Assembly: GCF_900101115.1 (NCBI RefSeq)
Contig: NZ_FNFU01000005.1
Span: 62,001 to 126,000, forward strand
DNA from: Cryobacterium psychrotolerans
GTDB lineage: Bacteria; Actinomycetota; Actinomycetes; Actinomycetales; Microbacteriaceae
Reading direction: 5' to 3'
DNA length: 64,000 nt
Position 1 is the stretch's first letter; each line of letters opens with the position of its first letter. The notes beneath the pieces are model-generated. The model had not been told where the DNA came from. It did not search any database and was given only the letters and a program-made list of their open reading frames with translations. The translations under genes and the position numbers were made by a program. Positions 1 to 10,643 of the stretch are shown one piece after another.

Positions 1-95
1 ACTGATGGAGGGCTGTGGCCGGCGCGCTCGGCTGATTCAATCGAGCCTGTCGGCCACGGCCCACTGTCCGGACCCCTCGTGATCGGCCCATCGAC

Positions 96-653
96 ATGAA
101 GAACGTCCCCAACCACAAAACCACGCGCACAGGGCCCAGCCCGGTCGCCGGGGTATCGCCCGCGCCGACGGAGGACGTGACCATCCTGGAGCCGTTGAGC
201 GATGTCATCGATAGCGAGAGCTTCACTCCGCGTCTGCTCGCTCTTGTCTCGAACGCCCTGGTCTGGCGTGAATCATTGCTGCTGCGGCGCGAGTTCAACC
301 TCGGAACGAATGACTGGCGCGTGATCTCCGCCCTCGCGATCCGGCCCGGGGCCGCATCGACGGAGATCGCGGACTTCGTTGGAATGAACAAGGCCGTTGT
401 GTCCAAGGCCACAAACACGCTGATCAAACGGGAGTTGATTGTCCCCGCGGCAGGCCCCCGCGGTTCACGGCCGCTGTACCTGACGCGCGCGGGCGCGGAG
501 ATGCACGACCTGATGAAGCCCATCTCGCTCAAGGGGGAGGAAATCATTCTCAGCGACCTCACCACCGATGAGGTCACCGAGCTGAAGGCCCTACTGGCTC
601 GGCTCCTGCGCAAGACGCCCGAATTGTCGAGCGTCGCCGACGCACCCGCCTAA
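96..653 (+). CDS. MarR-family transcriptional regulator
   Basis: A 185-residue winged-helix protein. Residues about 70-150 show the MarR pattern: a DWRVISALA helix, a recognition region around EIADFVGMNKAVVSKATNTL, and a wing with RGSRPLYLTRAG. The roughly 40 N-terminal residues are Pro/Ala-rich and probably disordered. Such proteins bind DNA as dimers and usually respond to small aromatic ligands. It stands alone, upstream of a strong terminator and tRNA-Leu, so its target is not evident; autoregulation or control of a gene to the left is possible. The start is the first ATG in frame, without a clear ribosome site, so a later start is possible. Confidence 0.8.
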   Translation: MKNVPNHKTTRTGPSPVAGVSPAPTEDVTILEPLSDVIDSESFTPRLLALVSNALVWRESLLLRREFNLGTNDWRVISALAIRPGAASTEIADFVGMNKAVVSKATNTLIKRELIVPAAGPRGSRPLYLTRAGAEMHDLMKPISLKGEEIILSDLTTDEVTELKALLARLLRKTPELSSVADAPA

Positions 654-686
654 CAGATAGGTAAGCGGGACACCCGGCAAACGACG

Positions 687-714
687 AAAGGCCCCCGATT
701 TCTCGGGGGCCTTT
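687..714. terminator. Bidirectional rho-independent terminator
   Basis: A 12-bp perfect stem (687-698 pairing with 703-714, arm AAAGGCCCCCGA) with a 4-nt loop, flanked by A and T tracts. It lies between the marR gene and the minus-strand tRNA-Leu, so it can end transcription from both sides. Confidence 0.85.
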
Positions 715-769
715 CTTGTCCGCCTGGGTTTTGCAAACAAAAACCTCTTGTTCTGCACCAAACCCTGTG

Positions 770-853
770 TGCGCGAGGGGGGACTTGAACCCCCACGTCC
801 TTTCGAACACTGGCACCTGAAGCCAGCGCGTCTGCCAATTCCGCCACTCGCGC
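770..853 (-). tRNA. tRNA-Leu (CAG anticodon)
   Basis: On the minus strand a full cloverleaf can be read. The acceptor arms GCGCGAG and CTCGCGC lie at 847-853 and 771-777. The anticodon arm is CTGGC-TTCAGGT-GCCAG, giving anticodon CAG. There is a long class II variable arm as expected for Leu, and a T arm containing GTTCAAG. No CCA is encoded. Length about 84 nt. Confidence 0.93.
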
Positions 854-1120
854 GAACTTGGAAATGCTAGCACTTTCAGCTGCCCCTTCGCCATTCGAGC
901 CCCCGTCGGGCGCGCCCAGGGTCGATAAGCGGGGCGCGTTGCGCGGTGATTCGTGTCCTTCCCGGCGGCGCGGCGCGGGGCGCCCGGGGCGCCCGGGAGT
1001 TAGGCGCGGCATCGACCGCGCCCATATGATGACCTTTCGTGCGCTCAACCGCCGTTTCGGCGAGTTAACAAGTGAGCCAAGTAACATGCTCATAGCCAAA
1101 CGGATCGGATCGGGAGACCT
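854..1120. other. Intergenic region between tRNA-Leu and fhaA
   Basis: No gene is seen here. It should hold the divergent promoters of tRNA-Leu (minus strand; TAGCAT near 868-873 is a possible -10) and of the fhaA operon. I could not assign the fhaA promoter with confidence. Confidence 0.4.
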
Positions 1121-1828
1121 GTGGGCATACTGGACAATTTTGAAAAGGGCTTGGAACGTGCCGTCAACGGCGCTTTCGCGAAGACCTTCAAGTCGGGCGT
1201 GCAGCCGGTGGAGATCACCTCGGCGCTTCGGCGCGAGCTCGACACCCAGGCGGCCGTCGTTTCGCGCGACCGCATCCTCGCGCCCAACCGCTTCACGGTG
1301 CGCCTGGCGCGGGCCGACTTCTCGCGGATGACCGGGCTCGGCCGAACGCTGATCGACGAACTCACCCAGTTGGTGGAGCAGCACGCCCGCGAGCAGCGCT
1401 ACCAGTTCGCCGGCGCGGTGGAGATCACCCTCGCCGAAGACCCCAGCCTGAGCGAAGGCATGGTGCAGATCGACTCCACCAACCTCACGGGCAAGGTGGC
1501 CTGGACGCCGGTGCTCGAGATCAACGGCAAGCGCCACCCGATCGTCAAGCCCCGCACCGTCATCGGCCGCGGCAGCGACGCCGACATCACCGTCGACGAC
1601 AGCGGCACCTCGCGCCGCCACGTCGAAATCCTGTGGGACGGTTCACGGGCCAAGGTGCACGACCTCGATTCCACCAACGGTTCGCAGCTCAACGGCGAGC
1701 GGGTCACAACGGCCGCCCTCGAACCCGACTCGGTCGTCACCATTGGGCGCACCCGCATTGTCTTCCGCGTCGTCGCGCAGGCCGGGGCGGCCGACCAGGC
1801 CGCCGGCTTCTGGGGGCCCGGCAAATGA
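1121..1828 (+). CDS. fhaA: FhaA: DUF3662 and FHA domain protein
   Basis: 235 residues. The N-terminal domain (about 1-120, starting GILDNFEKGLERAVNGAFAK) is the DUF3662 module of actinobacterial FhaA. The C-terminal FHA domain (about 140-225) has the phosphothreonine-binding signature GRGSDADI, SRRH and DSTNGS. FhaA proteins bind phosphorylated kinases and cell-wall partners such as MviN at the membrane. It is the first gene of the kinase/cell-wall operon and overlaps fhaB by 4 bp (ATGA). The start is a GTG with a weak upstream GGGAG. It is shorter than mycobacterial FhaA, which has a long central linker. Confidence 0.92.
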   Translation: MGILDNFEKGLERAVNGAFAKTFKSGVQPVEITSALRRELDTQAAVVSRDRILAPNRFTVRLARADFSRMTGLGRTLIDELTQLVEQHAREQRYQFAGAVEITLAEDPSLSEGMVQIDSTNLTGKVAWTPVLEINGKRHPIVKPRTVIGRGSDADITVDDSGTSRRHVEILWDGSRAKVHDLDSTNGSQLNGERVTTAALEPDSVVTIGRTRIVFRVVAQAGAADQAAGFWGPGK

Positions 1829-2373
1829 GCGTCAGCGAACTCACCCTGCTCGTGCTGCGCCTGGGCTTCCTGCTGCTGCTCTGGCTCTTCATCTTCGGCA
1901 TCGTCTACGCGCTCCGCAGCGACCTGTTCGGCCAGCGGGTGCGCAAGATGGCGTCGGATGCCGCGGCAGCGACCCCCGCGCCGTCCCCGGTCTTCGCCGC
2001 ATCCGCGAGCGCGCCCACCGAGGCCGTCTCCCGGCCCGTTGTGTCGCCCGGCAGCGGCGGAACCGAGAAGGCGACCGCGCAGAGCGCCTCCCGCCTGGTC
2101 ATCACCTCCGGACCGAAGGCGGGCACCGAGTTCCCGCTCGGCGCCGAGCCGATCACGATCGGGCGCTCCAGCGACTCCAGCCTCGTCATCCGGGACGACT
2201 ACACCTCCACCCACCACGCCAGGCTGATGCTGTGGCATGACGACTGGATGATCCAGGACCTCGACTCGACCAATGGCACCTTCCTGGCTGGGAGCCGGAT
2301 CGCGGTGCCCACCCCCGTTCCCCTGAACACCGCAGTCAAGATTGGTGCCACCAGCTTCGAGCTTCGGCGGTAA
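1825..2373 (+). CDS. fhaB: FhaB/FipA: membrane-anchored FHA protein
   Basis: 182 residues. A single N-terminal membrane segment (about 5-30, LLVLRLGFLLLLWLFIFGIV) is followed by an Ala/Pro linker and a C-terminal FHA domain (about 105-180) with GRSSDSSL, STHH and DLDSTNGT. Members recruit phosphorylated partners, in mycobacteria FtsZ/FtsQ, for division under stress. The ATG overlaps the fhaA stop (ATGA), indicating translational coupling, and the next gene starts 5 bp downstream. The family assignment is strong; the partner here is inferred. Confidence 0.92.
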   Translation: MSVSELTLLVLRLGFLLLLWLFIFGIVYALRSDLFGQRVRKMASDAAAATPAPSPVFAASASAPTEAVSRPVVSPGSGGTEKATAQSASRLVITSGPKAGTEFPLGAEPITIGRSSDSSLVIRDDYTSTHHARLMLWHDDWMIQDLDSTNGTFLAGSRIAVPTPVPLNTAVKIGATSFELRR

Positions 2374-2377
2374 GTGC

Positions 2378-3590
<1,213 letters not shown>

Positions 3591-3607
<17 letters not shown>

Positions 3608-5003
3608 TCCGGCGGGCGCGGCGGACACGTCTGCGCGCCGGGCGCAACCGCGGACGGGCGTCTTCAAGCGCCTGCACCTTCCGCAGAAGCTGCGCAACCT
3701 CGAGCTCTTCCTGCTCGCCATCGCCTGCGCGATCAACGCCGCCGCCGTGGTGCTCGTGCAGCTCGGCGCGCTCGGCCGCATCGACACCACGCTCGTGCTG
3801 TTCGGCGCCGGCCTGTCCGTCCTGGTCTTCGCCCTGCACATCGTGCTGCGCATCGTCGCGAGCGAGGCCGACCCGTTCATCCTCCCGATCGTCACCCTGC
3901 TCAATGGCATCGGCATCGCCATGATCTACCGCATCGACGTGGCCAACAACGAAGGCGGCATCGGCAGTGCCTCGGTGCGGCAGACCATCTGGAGTGCGCT
4001 GGCCATCGCCATGGCGATCGTGGTCCTCCTGGTGATCCGCAACCACCGGGTGCTCTTCAAATACACCTACATCGCCGGGTTCGCCGCCGTGATCCTGCTG
4101 CTGCTGCCGCTCGTGCCCGGCCTCGGCCGGGAGGTCAGCGGCGCCCGCGTCTGGATCGGCATCGGCTCCTTCGCCACCTTCCAGCCGGGCGAAATAGCCA
4201 AAATCGCCCTCGCCATCTTCTTCGCCGGCTACCTCGTACGAAACCGCGACAGCCTCTCCATGGTCGGTAAGCGATTCCTCGGCATGCACTTCCCCCGGCT
4301 GCGGGACCTCGGCCCGATCCTCGTGCTCTGGGCACTGTCGATGTCGGTCATCATCTTCCAGCACGACCTCGGTACTGCGCTGCTCTACTTCGGCCTCTTC
4401 CTGGTCATGCTCTACCTCGCCACCGCACGCCTCAGCTGGGTGGTCCTCGGCATGGGCCTGTTCATCGGCGGTGCGGTCATCGCAAGCCAGACCCTCAGCT
4501 ACGTCAACGGCCGCTTCACCAACTGGCTCGATGCGATGAACCCGGATGTCTACAATGCGCCCGGCGGCAGCTACCAGCTCGTGCAGGGTCTGTTCGGCCT
4601 CGCCAAGGGCGGCCTCATCGGCACCGGTCTCGGCCAGGGTCGCCCCGACATCACCCCGGTGCCCCAGAGCGACTACATCATCGCCAGCCTCGGCGAAGAG
4701 CTCGGACTGGCCGGCATCTTCGCGATCCTCGCCCTGTACCTGCTTTTCGTCGCCCGCGGATTCCGTATCGGCTTCGCCGGCCAGGACGACTTCGGCAAGC
4801 TGCTCGGCGTCGGCCTCGCCTTCGTCGTCGCCCTGCAGTGCTTCATCGTCATCGGCGGCGTCACCCGCATCATCCCGCTCACCGGCCTGACGACCCCGTT
4901 CCTGGCCGCCGGCGGATCCTCCCTCGTCGCCAACTGGATCATCGCGGCGCTCCTGCTCCGCCTGTCCGACACGGTGCGCAACCAACCCAGGCTGGTGGTC
5001 TGA
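3591..5003 (+). CDS. rodA: SEDS peptidoglycan polymerase RodA (FtsW/RodA/SpoVE family)
   Basis: 470 residues with about ten membrane helices and the SEDS hallmarks: the HDLGTALLYFG motif with its catalytic Asp, a long loop with GSYQLVQGLFGLAKGG, and SDYIIASLGEELG. It polymerises lipid II glycan strands together with a class B transpeptidase. I call it RodA rather than FtsW because it lies directly before pbpA in the fha/pkn cluster, whereas ftsW belongs to the dcw cluster. The start inside the end of pstP and the TGATG junction with pbpA indicate coupling. Confidence 0.92.
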
Positions 5004-6457
5004 TGAATCGAGAACTCAAGCGCGTGAGCATGGTCGTGCTGCTCATGTTCGTCGCACTCCTCACGTCGACCACGGTGGTGCAGGCGTTCCAGGCGGACAA
5101 CCTGGCCGCGGATGCCCGCAACACCCGCACCCTCTATGACAGCTTCCAGGTCGAACGCGGCGCCATCCTCGCCGACGGCAAGCCGATCGCCGAGTCGGTG
5201 CCGGCCGACGACGACTACAAGTTCCTGCGCACGTACAGCAACGGTCCGCTGTACGCGCCGGTGACCGGGTTCATCCCGATCAACGGCGCCCCCACGGGCC
5301 TGGAGCACGCCCTCAACGCGGAACTCACCGGAACGTCGAACTCGCAGTTCTTCGACAAGCTCAGCTCGATCATCACCGGGCAGAAGCCCCGCGGGGCGGC
5401 CGTGGGCACCACGATCGACCCGGTGACGCAGCAGGCCGCCTGGGACGCACTCGGCGATCTCAAGGGCGCCGTGATCGTGACCGAACCGAAGACCGGTCGC
5501 ATCCTCGCCATGGTCTCGAAGCCCGGCTACGACCCCAACACGCTCACCGTGCACGACAACAAGAAGGTCACCGACGCCTACCAGGCACTGCTCGACAACC
5601 CCGACGACCCCCTGATCAACCGGGCGATCCGCGGCGACCTCAACCCTCCGGGTTCCGTGTTCAAGCTGGTCGTGACGGCCGCGGCGCTCGAGTCCGGCGA
5701 GTTCACCCCCGAAAGCACGTTCCCCAACCCCGCCACGCTCACCCTGCCCGGCTCCACGGCCGTGGTCACGAACTCGAGCCGGGGCACCTGCGGCGGCGGC
5801 GCCACCGTCACCCTGGCCACGGCGCTGCGGCTCTCCTGCAACATCCCGTTCGCCGAGCTGGGACTGCAGCTGGGGGACGCGGCGATTCGCGAGCAGGCCG
5901 AGAAGTTCGGCTTCAACTCCACGTATGGTGTCCCGCTGTCCGTCGCGGAGAGCGTCTACCCGAGAGACCTCGACAAGGCGCAGACCGCCCTCTCCGCCTT
6001 CGGCCAGTACGACGTGCGCGCGACGCCGATGCAGATGGCCATCGTGTCCGCCACCATCGCCAACGGCGGCATCGCCATGGAACCCAATCTCGTCGACGAG
6101 ATCCTCGCCCCGAACCTCAGCCCGCTGGAGAGTTTCCAGGCGAAGGAGATGGCCACGGTGATCAGCCCCGAAACGGCCGCGACCATGACCCAAATGATGG
6201 TCAACGGAGTCAAGGACGGCGCCGCGAGCAATGCAAGAATAGACGGGGTTGACGTGGCCGGAAAGACGGGAACCGCACAGAACGGAAAGGATCTGCCGTA
6301 CACCCTGTGGTTCACTGGATTTGCACCCGCGCAGGACCCGCAGTTTGCCATCACTGTCCTGATTGAGGACGGCGGGGGGCTCGGCCAGGAGGGGTACGGC
6401 AATCTTCTTGCCGCACCGGTTGCACAAGAGGTACTAGAGGCGGTGTTGGATAAATGA
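5003..6457 (+). CDS. pbpA: PbpA: class B penicillin-binding transpeptidase
   Basis: 484 residues with an N-terminal membrane anchor (about 8-28). The C-terminal transpeptidase domain has all three active-site motifs: PGSVFK with the nucleophilic Ser (about residue 217), SCN (about 276) and AGKTGTAQ (about 417). It cross-links peptidoglycan as the partner of the preceding SEDS protein during elongation. The ATG overlaps the rodA stop by 1 nt and the end overlaps the pknA start by 4 nt, so the operon is tightly coupled. Confidence 0.93.
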   Translation: MNRELKRVSMVVLLMFVALLTSTTVVQAFQADNLAADARNTRTLYDSFQVERGAILADGKPIAESVPADDDYKFLRTYSNGPLYAPVTGFIPINGAPTGLEHALNAELTGTSNSQFFDKLSSIITGQKPRGAAVGTTIDPVTQQAAWDALGDLKGAVIVTEPKTGRILAMVSKPGYDPNTLTVHDNKKVTDAYQALLDNPDDPLINRAIRGDLNPPGSVFKLVVTAAALESGEFTPESTFPNPATLTLPGSTAVVTNSSRGTCGGGATVTLATALRLSCNIPFAELGLQLGDAAIREQAEKFGFNSTYGVPLSVAESVYPRDLDKAQTALSAFGQYDVRATPMQMAIVSATIANGGIAMEPNLVDEILAPNLSPLESFQAKEMATVISPETAATMTQMMVNGVKDGAASNARIDGVDVAGKTGTAQNGKDLPYTLWFTGFAPAQDPQFAITVLIEDGGGLGQEGYGNLLAAPVAQEVLEAVLDK

Positions 6458-8154
6458 GACCCACAGCAGGGCTCACCTTCGGGGGACGATACGAGCTGCA
6501 GTCCAGGATCGCCATTGGCGGCATGGGCGAGGTGTGGCAATCCACCGACCTCGTCATCGGCCGCACGGTCGCCATCAAGATCCTCAAGGACGAATACCTC
6601 GGCGACCCGGGATTCCTCGAGCGTTTCCGCGCTGAGGCCCGCCACGCCGCCCTGGTGAACCACGAGGGCATCGCCAACGTCTTCGACTACGGAGAAGAAG
6701 AAGGCAGCGCCTTCCTGGTCATGGAGCTCGTGCCCGGTGAGGCACTCTCCACCATCCTCGAGCGCGAGCATGTGCTGTCGACCGACAAGGTGCTCGACAT
6801 CGTCGCGCAGACGGCAGCAGCGCTGCACGCCGCGCACGCAGCCGGGCTGGTCCACCGCGACATCAAGCCGGGCAACCTGCTGATCACCCCCGACGGCCGC
6901 GTCAAGATCACCGACTTCGGAATCGCCCGCATCGCCGACCAGGTTCCGCTCACCGCGACCGGCCAGGTCATGGGCACCGTGCAGTACCTCTCGCCGGAGC
7001 AGGCCAGCGGCAAGTCCGCCTCGCCCACCACGGACATCTACTCGCTCGGCATCGTGGCGTATGAAAGCCTGGCCGGCCGACGCCCGTTCACGGGCGAGTC
7101 CCAGGTGGCCATCGCCATGGCGCAGATCAACGAAACCGCGCCCGACCTGCCGACCACGGTCTCCGAGCCGGTGCGCAACCTCGTCATTTCCTGCCTGGCC
7201 AAGAACCCCGCCGACCGCCCGGCCTCCGCCGCGCACCTGGCCCGCGCCGCGACGGCGCTGCGCCGAGGGGATGTCGCGGCCGCAGCGGCATCCGTGCCCG
7301 CGGTCATGGCCGGGATCACCCCGACCTCCGCAACAATGCTGATGCCCGGCGCCGGGTATGACCAGGCCACGACCGTGCTCCCGACTGCCTCGGCGCCCGG
7401 GACGCGCGCCGAGGCGGCCGCCGCCGAGGCCGCGACGAAGAAGAACAAGCGCAGCCCCTGGACCTGGCCGCTGATCGCCCTGATCGCCCTGCTCGCGATC
7501 GTGCTCACCGGAACGCTGATCGCCCTCTTCACCCAGGGGAACGAGACCCCGGTCGTGCCCCCGACGTCCACGGCGGCGTCGAGCACCCCGAAGGTGACGC
7601 CCACTGCCACGCCGACCGTCACTCCAACCCCGACGAGCACCGCGGTCAGCGTGCTGTCCAAGGACTTTGTGGGCCTGACCAGCGCCGAGGCACGCGACAA
7701 GCTCGTCGGCCTGGAACTCGTCGCCGACATGGTTCCCGGGAACATCGCCGATGCGCCGGACAAGGTCGACCGGGTCTACGACGTCAACCCGACCGGAACC
7801 GTCCAGAAGGGCACGAAGATCACGGTCAAGTACTTCGTTGCCGCACCCACACCCGATGCGCCGACCACTGCGCCGACCGTTGCCCCGGCCACGGCCGTGG
7901 CCGGCACCGACGTGGTCGTCACGTGGACCGCCCAGTCCTGCCCCAGCGGCCTGCAACTGACCGGCTACGAGGTGCTCGTCGAAGGTACCGGCGCGACCTC
8001 GCCCCCCGTTGCCAGCCCCGCAGCGACCACGACGTCGGTGACCACGGGTCCGGATGCGGGCACGTTCACCGTGAAGTTCCGCTACCTGTGCGGAGGCTTC
8101 CCGTCCGAATACTCGCCGGCATCCACCCCGGTGGTCGTCACGGCTGCGCCGTAG
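6454..8154 (+). CDS. pknA: PknA-type Ser/Thr kinase with one PASTA-like domain
   Basis: 566 residues. The kinase domain (about 11-270) has the Gly-loop IAIGGMGEVW, catalytic VHRDIKPGN, DFGIAR and the SPEQ activation segment. A membrane helix lies near 338-358, then a Thr/Pro linker, one PASTA-like repeat (about 398-465) and a C-terminal segment of about 95 residues resembling an FN3-like beta domain with a Cys pair. Canonical PknA has no PASTA domain, so this architecture differs from the mycobacterial one. It phosphorylates division and cell-wall proteins. The start overlaps pbpA by 4 bp. Confidence 0.9.
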   Translation: MRPTAGLTFGGRYELQSRIAIGGMGEVWQSTDLVIGRTVAIKILKDEYLGDPGFLERFRAEARHAALVNHEGIANVFDYGEEEGSAFLVMELVPGEALSTILEREHVLSTDKVLDIVAQTAAALHAAHAAGLVHRDIKPGNLLITPDGRVKITDFGIARIADQVPLTATGQVMGTVQYLSPEQASGKSASPTTDIYSLGIVAYESLAGRRPFTGESQVAIAMAQINETAPDLPTTVSEPVRNLVISCLAKNPADRPASAAHLARAATALRRGDVAAAAASVPAVMAGITPTSATMLMPGAGYDQATTVLPTASAPGTRAEAAAAEAATKKNKRSPWTWPLIALIALLAIVLTGTLIALFTQGNETPVVPPTSTAASSTPKVTPTATPTVTPTPTSTAVSVLSKDFVGLTSAEARDKLVGLELVADMVPGNIADAPDKVDRVYDVNPTGTVQKGTKITVKYFVAAPTPDAPTTAPTVAPATAVAGTDVVVTWTAQSCPSGLQLTGYEVLVEGTGATSPPVASPAATTTSVTTGPDAGTFTVKFRYLCGGFPSEYSPASTPVVVTAAP

Positions 8155-8212
8155 TCCATGCCCCGTGCGGGTACCATAGGCGAGATTGTGTTCGCGAGCT
8201 GGGAGTGATGCA

Positions 8213-9910
8213 TTGACTGAGGTTGGCCGTTTGCTCGCTGGTCGCTACCGCGTAGGCGCGCTCATCGGCCGTGGCGGAATGGCGGATGTCCACGTCGGCA
8301 CAGACTCACGCCTCGGGCGCACGGTGGCCATCAAGCTCCTCAAGTCGACCCTGGCCACCGACCCCGCGTTCCGCACCCGCTTCCGCCAGGAGGCCCAGGC
8401 CGCGGCCCGGATGGCTCACCCCACCATTGTGCGGGTCTTCGACGCCGGTGAAGAGACGGTCACCGAACCGGGCGGCCACGAGGCTCAGGTTCCCTTCATC
8501 GTCATGGAGCATGTCGACGGACGCCTGCTCAAGGACATCATCCGCGAGGGCCCCGTCGAGTCCGCCGAGGCCGTGCGCATCATCGAGGGCGTTCTCACGG
8601 CCCTCGAGTACTCCCACCGCGCCGGCGTCGTGCACCGAGACATCAAGCCGGGCAACATCATGATCACCAGGACCGGCCAGGTCAAGGTGATGGACTTCGG
8701 CATCGCCCGGGCGATCTCGAGCTCGGCGACCACGGTCGCCCAGACCACGGCGATCCTCGGCACTGCCGCCTACTTCTCGCCGGAGCAGGCCAAGGGCGAA
8801 TCGGTCGATGCCCGCACCGACCTGTACTCCACCGGCGTCGTCCTGTTCGAGATGCTCACCGGACGGCCCCCGTTCCATGGCGACACCCCCGTCGCCGTCG
8901 CGTACCAGCACGTGAGCGAGGCCCCGGTCACACCGAGCTCGGTCAACCCGAAGGTCTCGCCGGCCCTCGACGCCGTCGTGCTGCGGGCCCTGACGAAGGA
9001 CCGGTTCGCCCGGTACCAGAGCGCCGTCGAGTTCCGCGCCGACGTCGAGACAGCCGCCGCCGGGCACATCCCCGTGCATCGACCGCTCGACGAAACGGCC
9101 GCCGGGTTGTTCGGCCCGGCGCCCGTCATCGCATCCGGGTCCGAGCTCGCCCTCAAGCAGCTCGCCGAAGACCAGACGATGGTGCGCACCCAGCGCCGAC
9201 CACCGGTGAGCTGGATCTGGGCCGGAATCGTGGCCGTCGTCGTGATCGTGGTCTCGGTGATGTTCTGGGTATTCAGTCTCACGCCGAGCGGCGACATCCC
9301 GGACAGTTCGCGCAAGGTGCCCACACTGACCGGGCAGAGCTACGACGCGGCGCAGAACTCCCTTCTCGACCTGGACCTCGCGGCCACGAAAGCCGAGGAG
9401 GCCAGCGCCACGGTTCCGAAGGACGAGGTCATCCGCACCGATCCGCCCGCCGGCACGATCGTGCAGCCGGCCGAGGTGATCAAGGTCTTCGTGTCGACCG
9501 GCGCCCAGCCGGTCGAGGTCCCTGATGTCACGAACCAGCCCGTCGAGGCCGCGGAAGCAGCCGTCAAGGGGGCCGGGCTCGAATCAGGCTCTGTCACCAA
9601 GGAGAACTCACCGACGATGGCCGCGGGCATCGTTCTGCGCACCGACCCGGAGGCCACCAGCACCGTCCAGGCCGGCTCCACGGTCAACTACGTGGTGTCC
9701 AGCGGGCTCGTGACCCTCATCGACCTCACCGGCCAGTCGCTCAGCGCGGCGAGCGATCTTCTCAGCGCACAGGACCTCCAGCTGGTTCCCATTCCGACGC
9801 CCGACTCCACGTGCGCCTCGGAGGCCGGTTCCCCGGTCACCAAGCAGTCACTGCCCCCGGGTGAAGTGCCCCAGAAGTCCGAGGTCCTCCTCACCTACTG
9901 CGCCGGCTAA
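8213..9910 (+). CDS. pknB: PknB: Ser/Thr kinase with three PASTA domains
   Basis: 565 residues. The kinase domain (about 10-280) has LIGRGGMADVHVG, VHRDIKPGN and DFGIAR. A membrane helix lies near 343-365, followed by three extracellular PASTA repeats (about 372-435, 436-503, 504-565). PASTA domains sense muropeptides or lipid II, so this is the regulatory hub of the operon. The start is a TTG at 8213, chosen because GGGAG lies 8 nt upstream and it begins the conserved EVGRLLAGRY segment; an upstream in-frame GTG is possible. The gene ends immediately before a 32-bp-arm palindrome. Confidence 0.92.
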   Translation: MTEVGRLLAGRYRVGALIGRGGMADVHVGTDSRLGRTVAIKLLKSTLATDPAFRTRFRQEAQAAARMAHPTIVRVFDAGEETVTEPGGHEAQVPFIVMEHVDGRLLKDIIREGPVESAEAVRIIEGVLTALEYSHRAGVVHRDIKPGNIMITRTGQVKVMDFGIARAISSSATTVAQTTAILGTAAYFSPEQAKGESVDARTDLYSTGVVLFEMLTGRPPFHGDTPVAVAYQHVSEAPVTPSSVNPKVSPALDAVVLRALTKDRFARYQSAVEFRADVETAAAGHIPVHRPLDETAAGLFGPAPVIASGSELALKQLAEDQTMVRTQRRPPVSWIWAGIVAVVVIVVSVMFWVFSLTPSGDIPDSSRKVPTLTGQSYDAAQNSLLDLDLAATKAEEASATVPKDEVIRTDPPAGTIVQPAEVIKVFVSTGAQPVEVPDVTNQPVEAAEAAVKGAGLESGSVTKENSPTMAAGIVLRTDPEATSTVQAGSTVNYVVSSGLVTLIDLTGQSLSAASDLLSAQDLQLVPIPTPDSTCASEAGSPVTKQSLPPGEVPQKSEVLLTYCAG

Positions 9911-9979
9911 ATCCCGCGAAACTGCAGTTGTGCGCGCTAAACCCGCCGTTTAGCGCGCACAACTGCAGTTTCGCGGGAT
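9911..9979. terminator. Perfect 32-bp-arm palindrome between convergent genes
   Basis: The arms at 9911-9942 and 9948-9979 are exact reverse complements, with a 5-nt loop CCGCC. It begins at the base after the pknB stop codon and lies 25 bp from the pabA stop. It would terminate both convergent transcripts, but the arms are far longer than an ordinary terminator needs and contain an internal CTGCAG, so it may be a dispersed palindromic element. Confidence 0.8.
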
Positions 9980-10004
9980 GTGCGGGCGGGAGAAGAAGGG
10001 GAGG

Positions 10005-10643
10005 TCAGCTGAGCTTGAGCAGCGGCGTGAGGCCCTTGGCCGTCTCGCGCGCCTCAGGCAGGCCGGCCAGGGCCAGCCAGTTGCCGAGCATCCGGTAGCC
10101 ACCCTCGGTCAGCACGGACTCCGGGTGGAACTGCACCCCGAAGATGGGCGCTGACTCGTGCCGGAGTCCCATGATCACGCCGCCCTGCGTGCGTGAGGTG
10201 ACGATGAGCTCGCGCGGAACCGTGGAATCGACCACGGCGAGGGAGTGGTACCTGGTCGCCGTGAAGGGCTGCGGCACTCCCTGGTAGAAGTCGCTTTCGT
10301 CGTGCGTGATCAGCGACGTCTTGCCGTGCATGAGTTCCTCGGCATTGGTCACGGTGGCCCCGAAGGCCTCCGCAATCGCCTGGTGGCCCAGGCAGACCCC
10401 GAGAAGCGGCGTGCCTGAGGCGAAGGCCGCCTCGACGATCGGAATGGAGACGCCCGCATTGGATGGCTTGCCGGGCCCCGGCGAGACAAGGACGCCGTCG
10501 TAGTGGGACAGTCGTTCGGCCGCCTCCGATGCGTCGAACGCGTCGTTGCGCAACACCTCGGTCTCCGCGCCGAGCTCCATCAGGTACCCGTTGAGGGTGT
10601 AGACAAAGCTGTCGTAATTGTCGAGAACCAGAATGCGGGTCAT
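10005..10643 (-). CDS. pabA: Glutamine amidotransferase, anthranilate/aminodeoxychorismate synthase component II
   Basis: 212 residues of class I glutamine amidotransferase: N-terminal LVLDNYDSFVYTL, SPGPGKPSNAG, the nucleophile elbow GVCLGHQ with catalytic Cys, and GVQFHPES with the His-Glu pair. It delivers ammonia from glutamine to chorismate for anthranilate (tryptophan) or p-aminobenzoate (folate). No synthase component I is nearby, so TrpG and PabA cannot be separated; orphan copies next to pknB in actinobacteria are usually called pabA/trpG. The ATG overlaps the stop of the upstream small membrane gene (ATGA). Confidence 0.9.
   Translation of the reverse strand: MTRILVLDNYDSFVYTLNGYLMELGAETEVLRNDAFDASEAAERLSHYDGVLVSPGPGKPSNAGVSIPIVEAAFASGTPLLGVCLGHQAIAEAFGATVTNAEELMHGKTSLITHDESDFYQGVPQPFTATRYHSLAVVDSTVPRELIVTSRTQGGVIMGLRHESAPIFGVQFHPESVLTEGGYRMLGNWLALAGLPEARETAKGLTPLLKLS

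Noticed and set aside
5956-7956. 666-codon minus-strand frame opposite pbpA/pknA
   Set aside because: Shadow of genes with complete catalytic motifs; Gly/Arg-rich composition.
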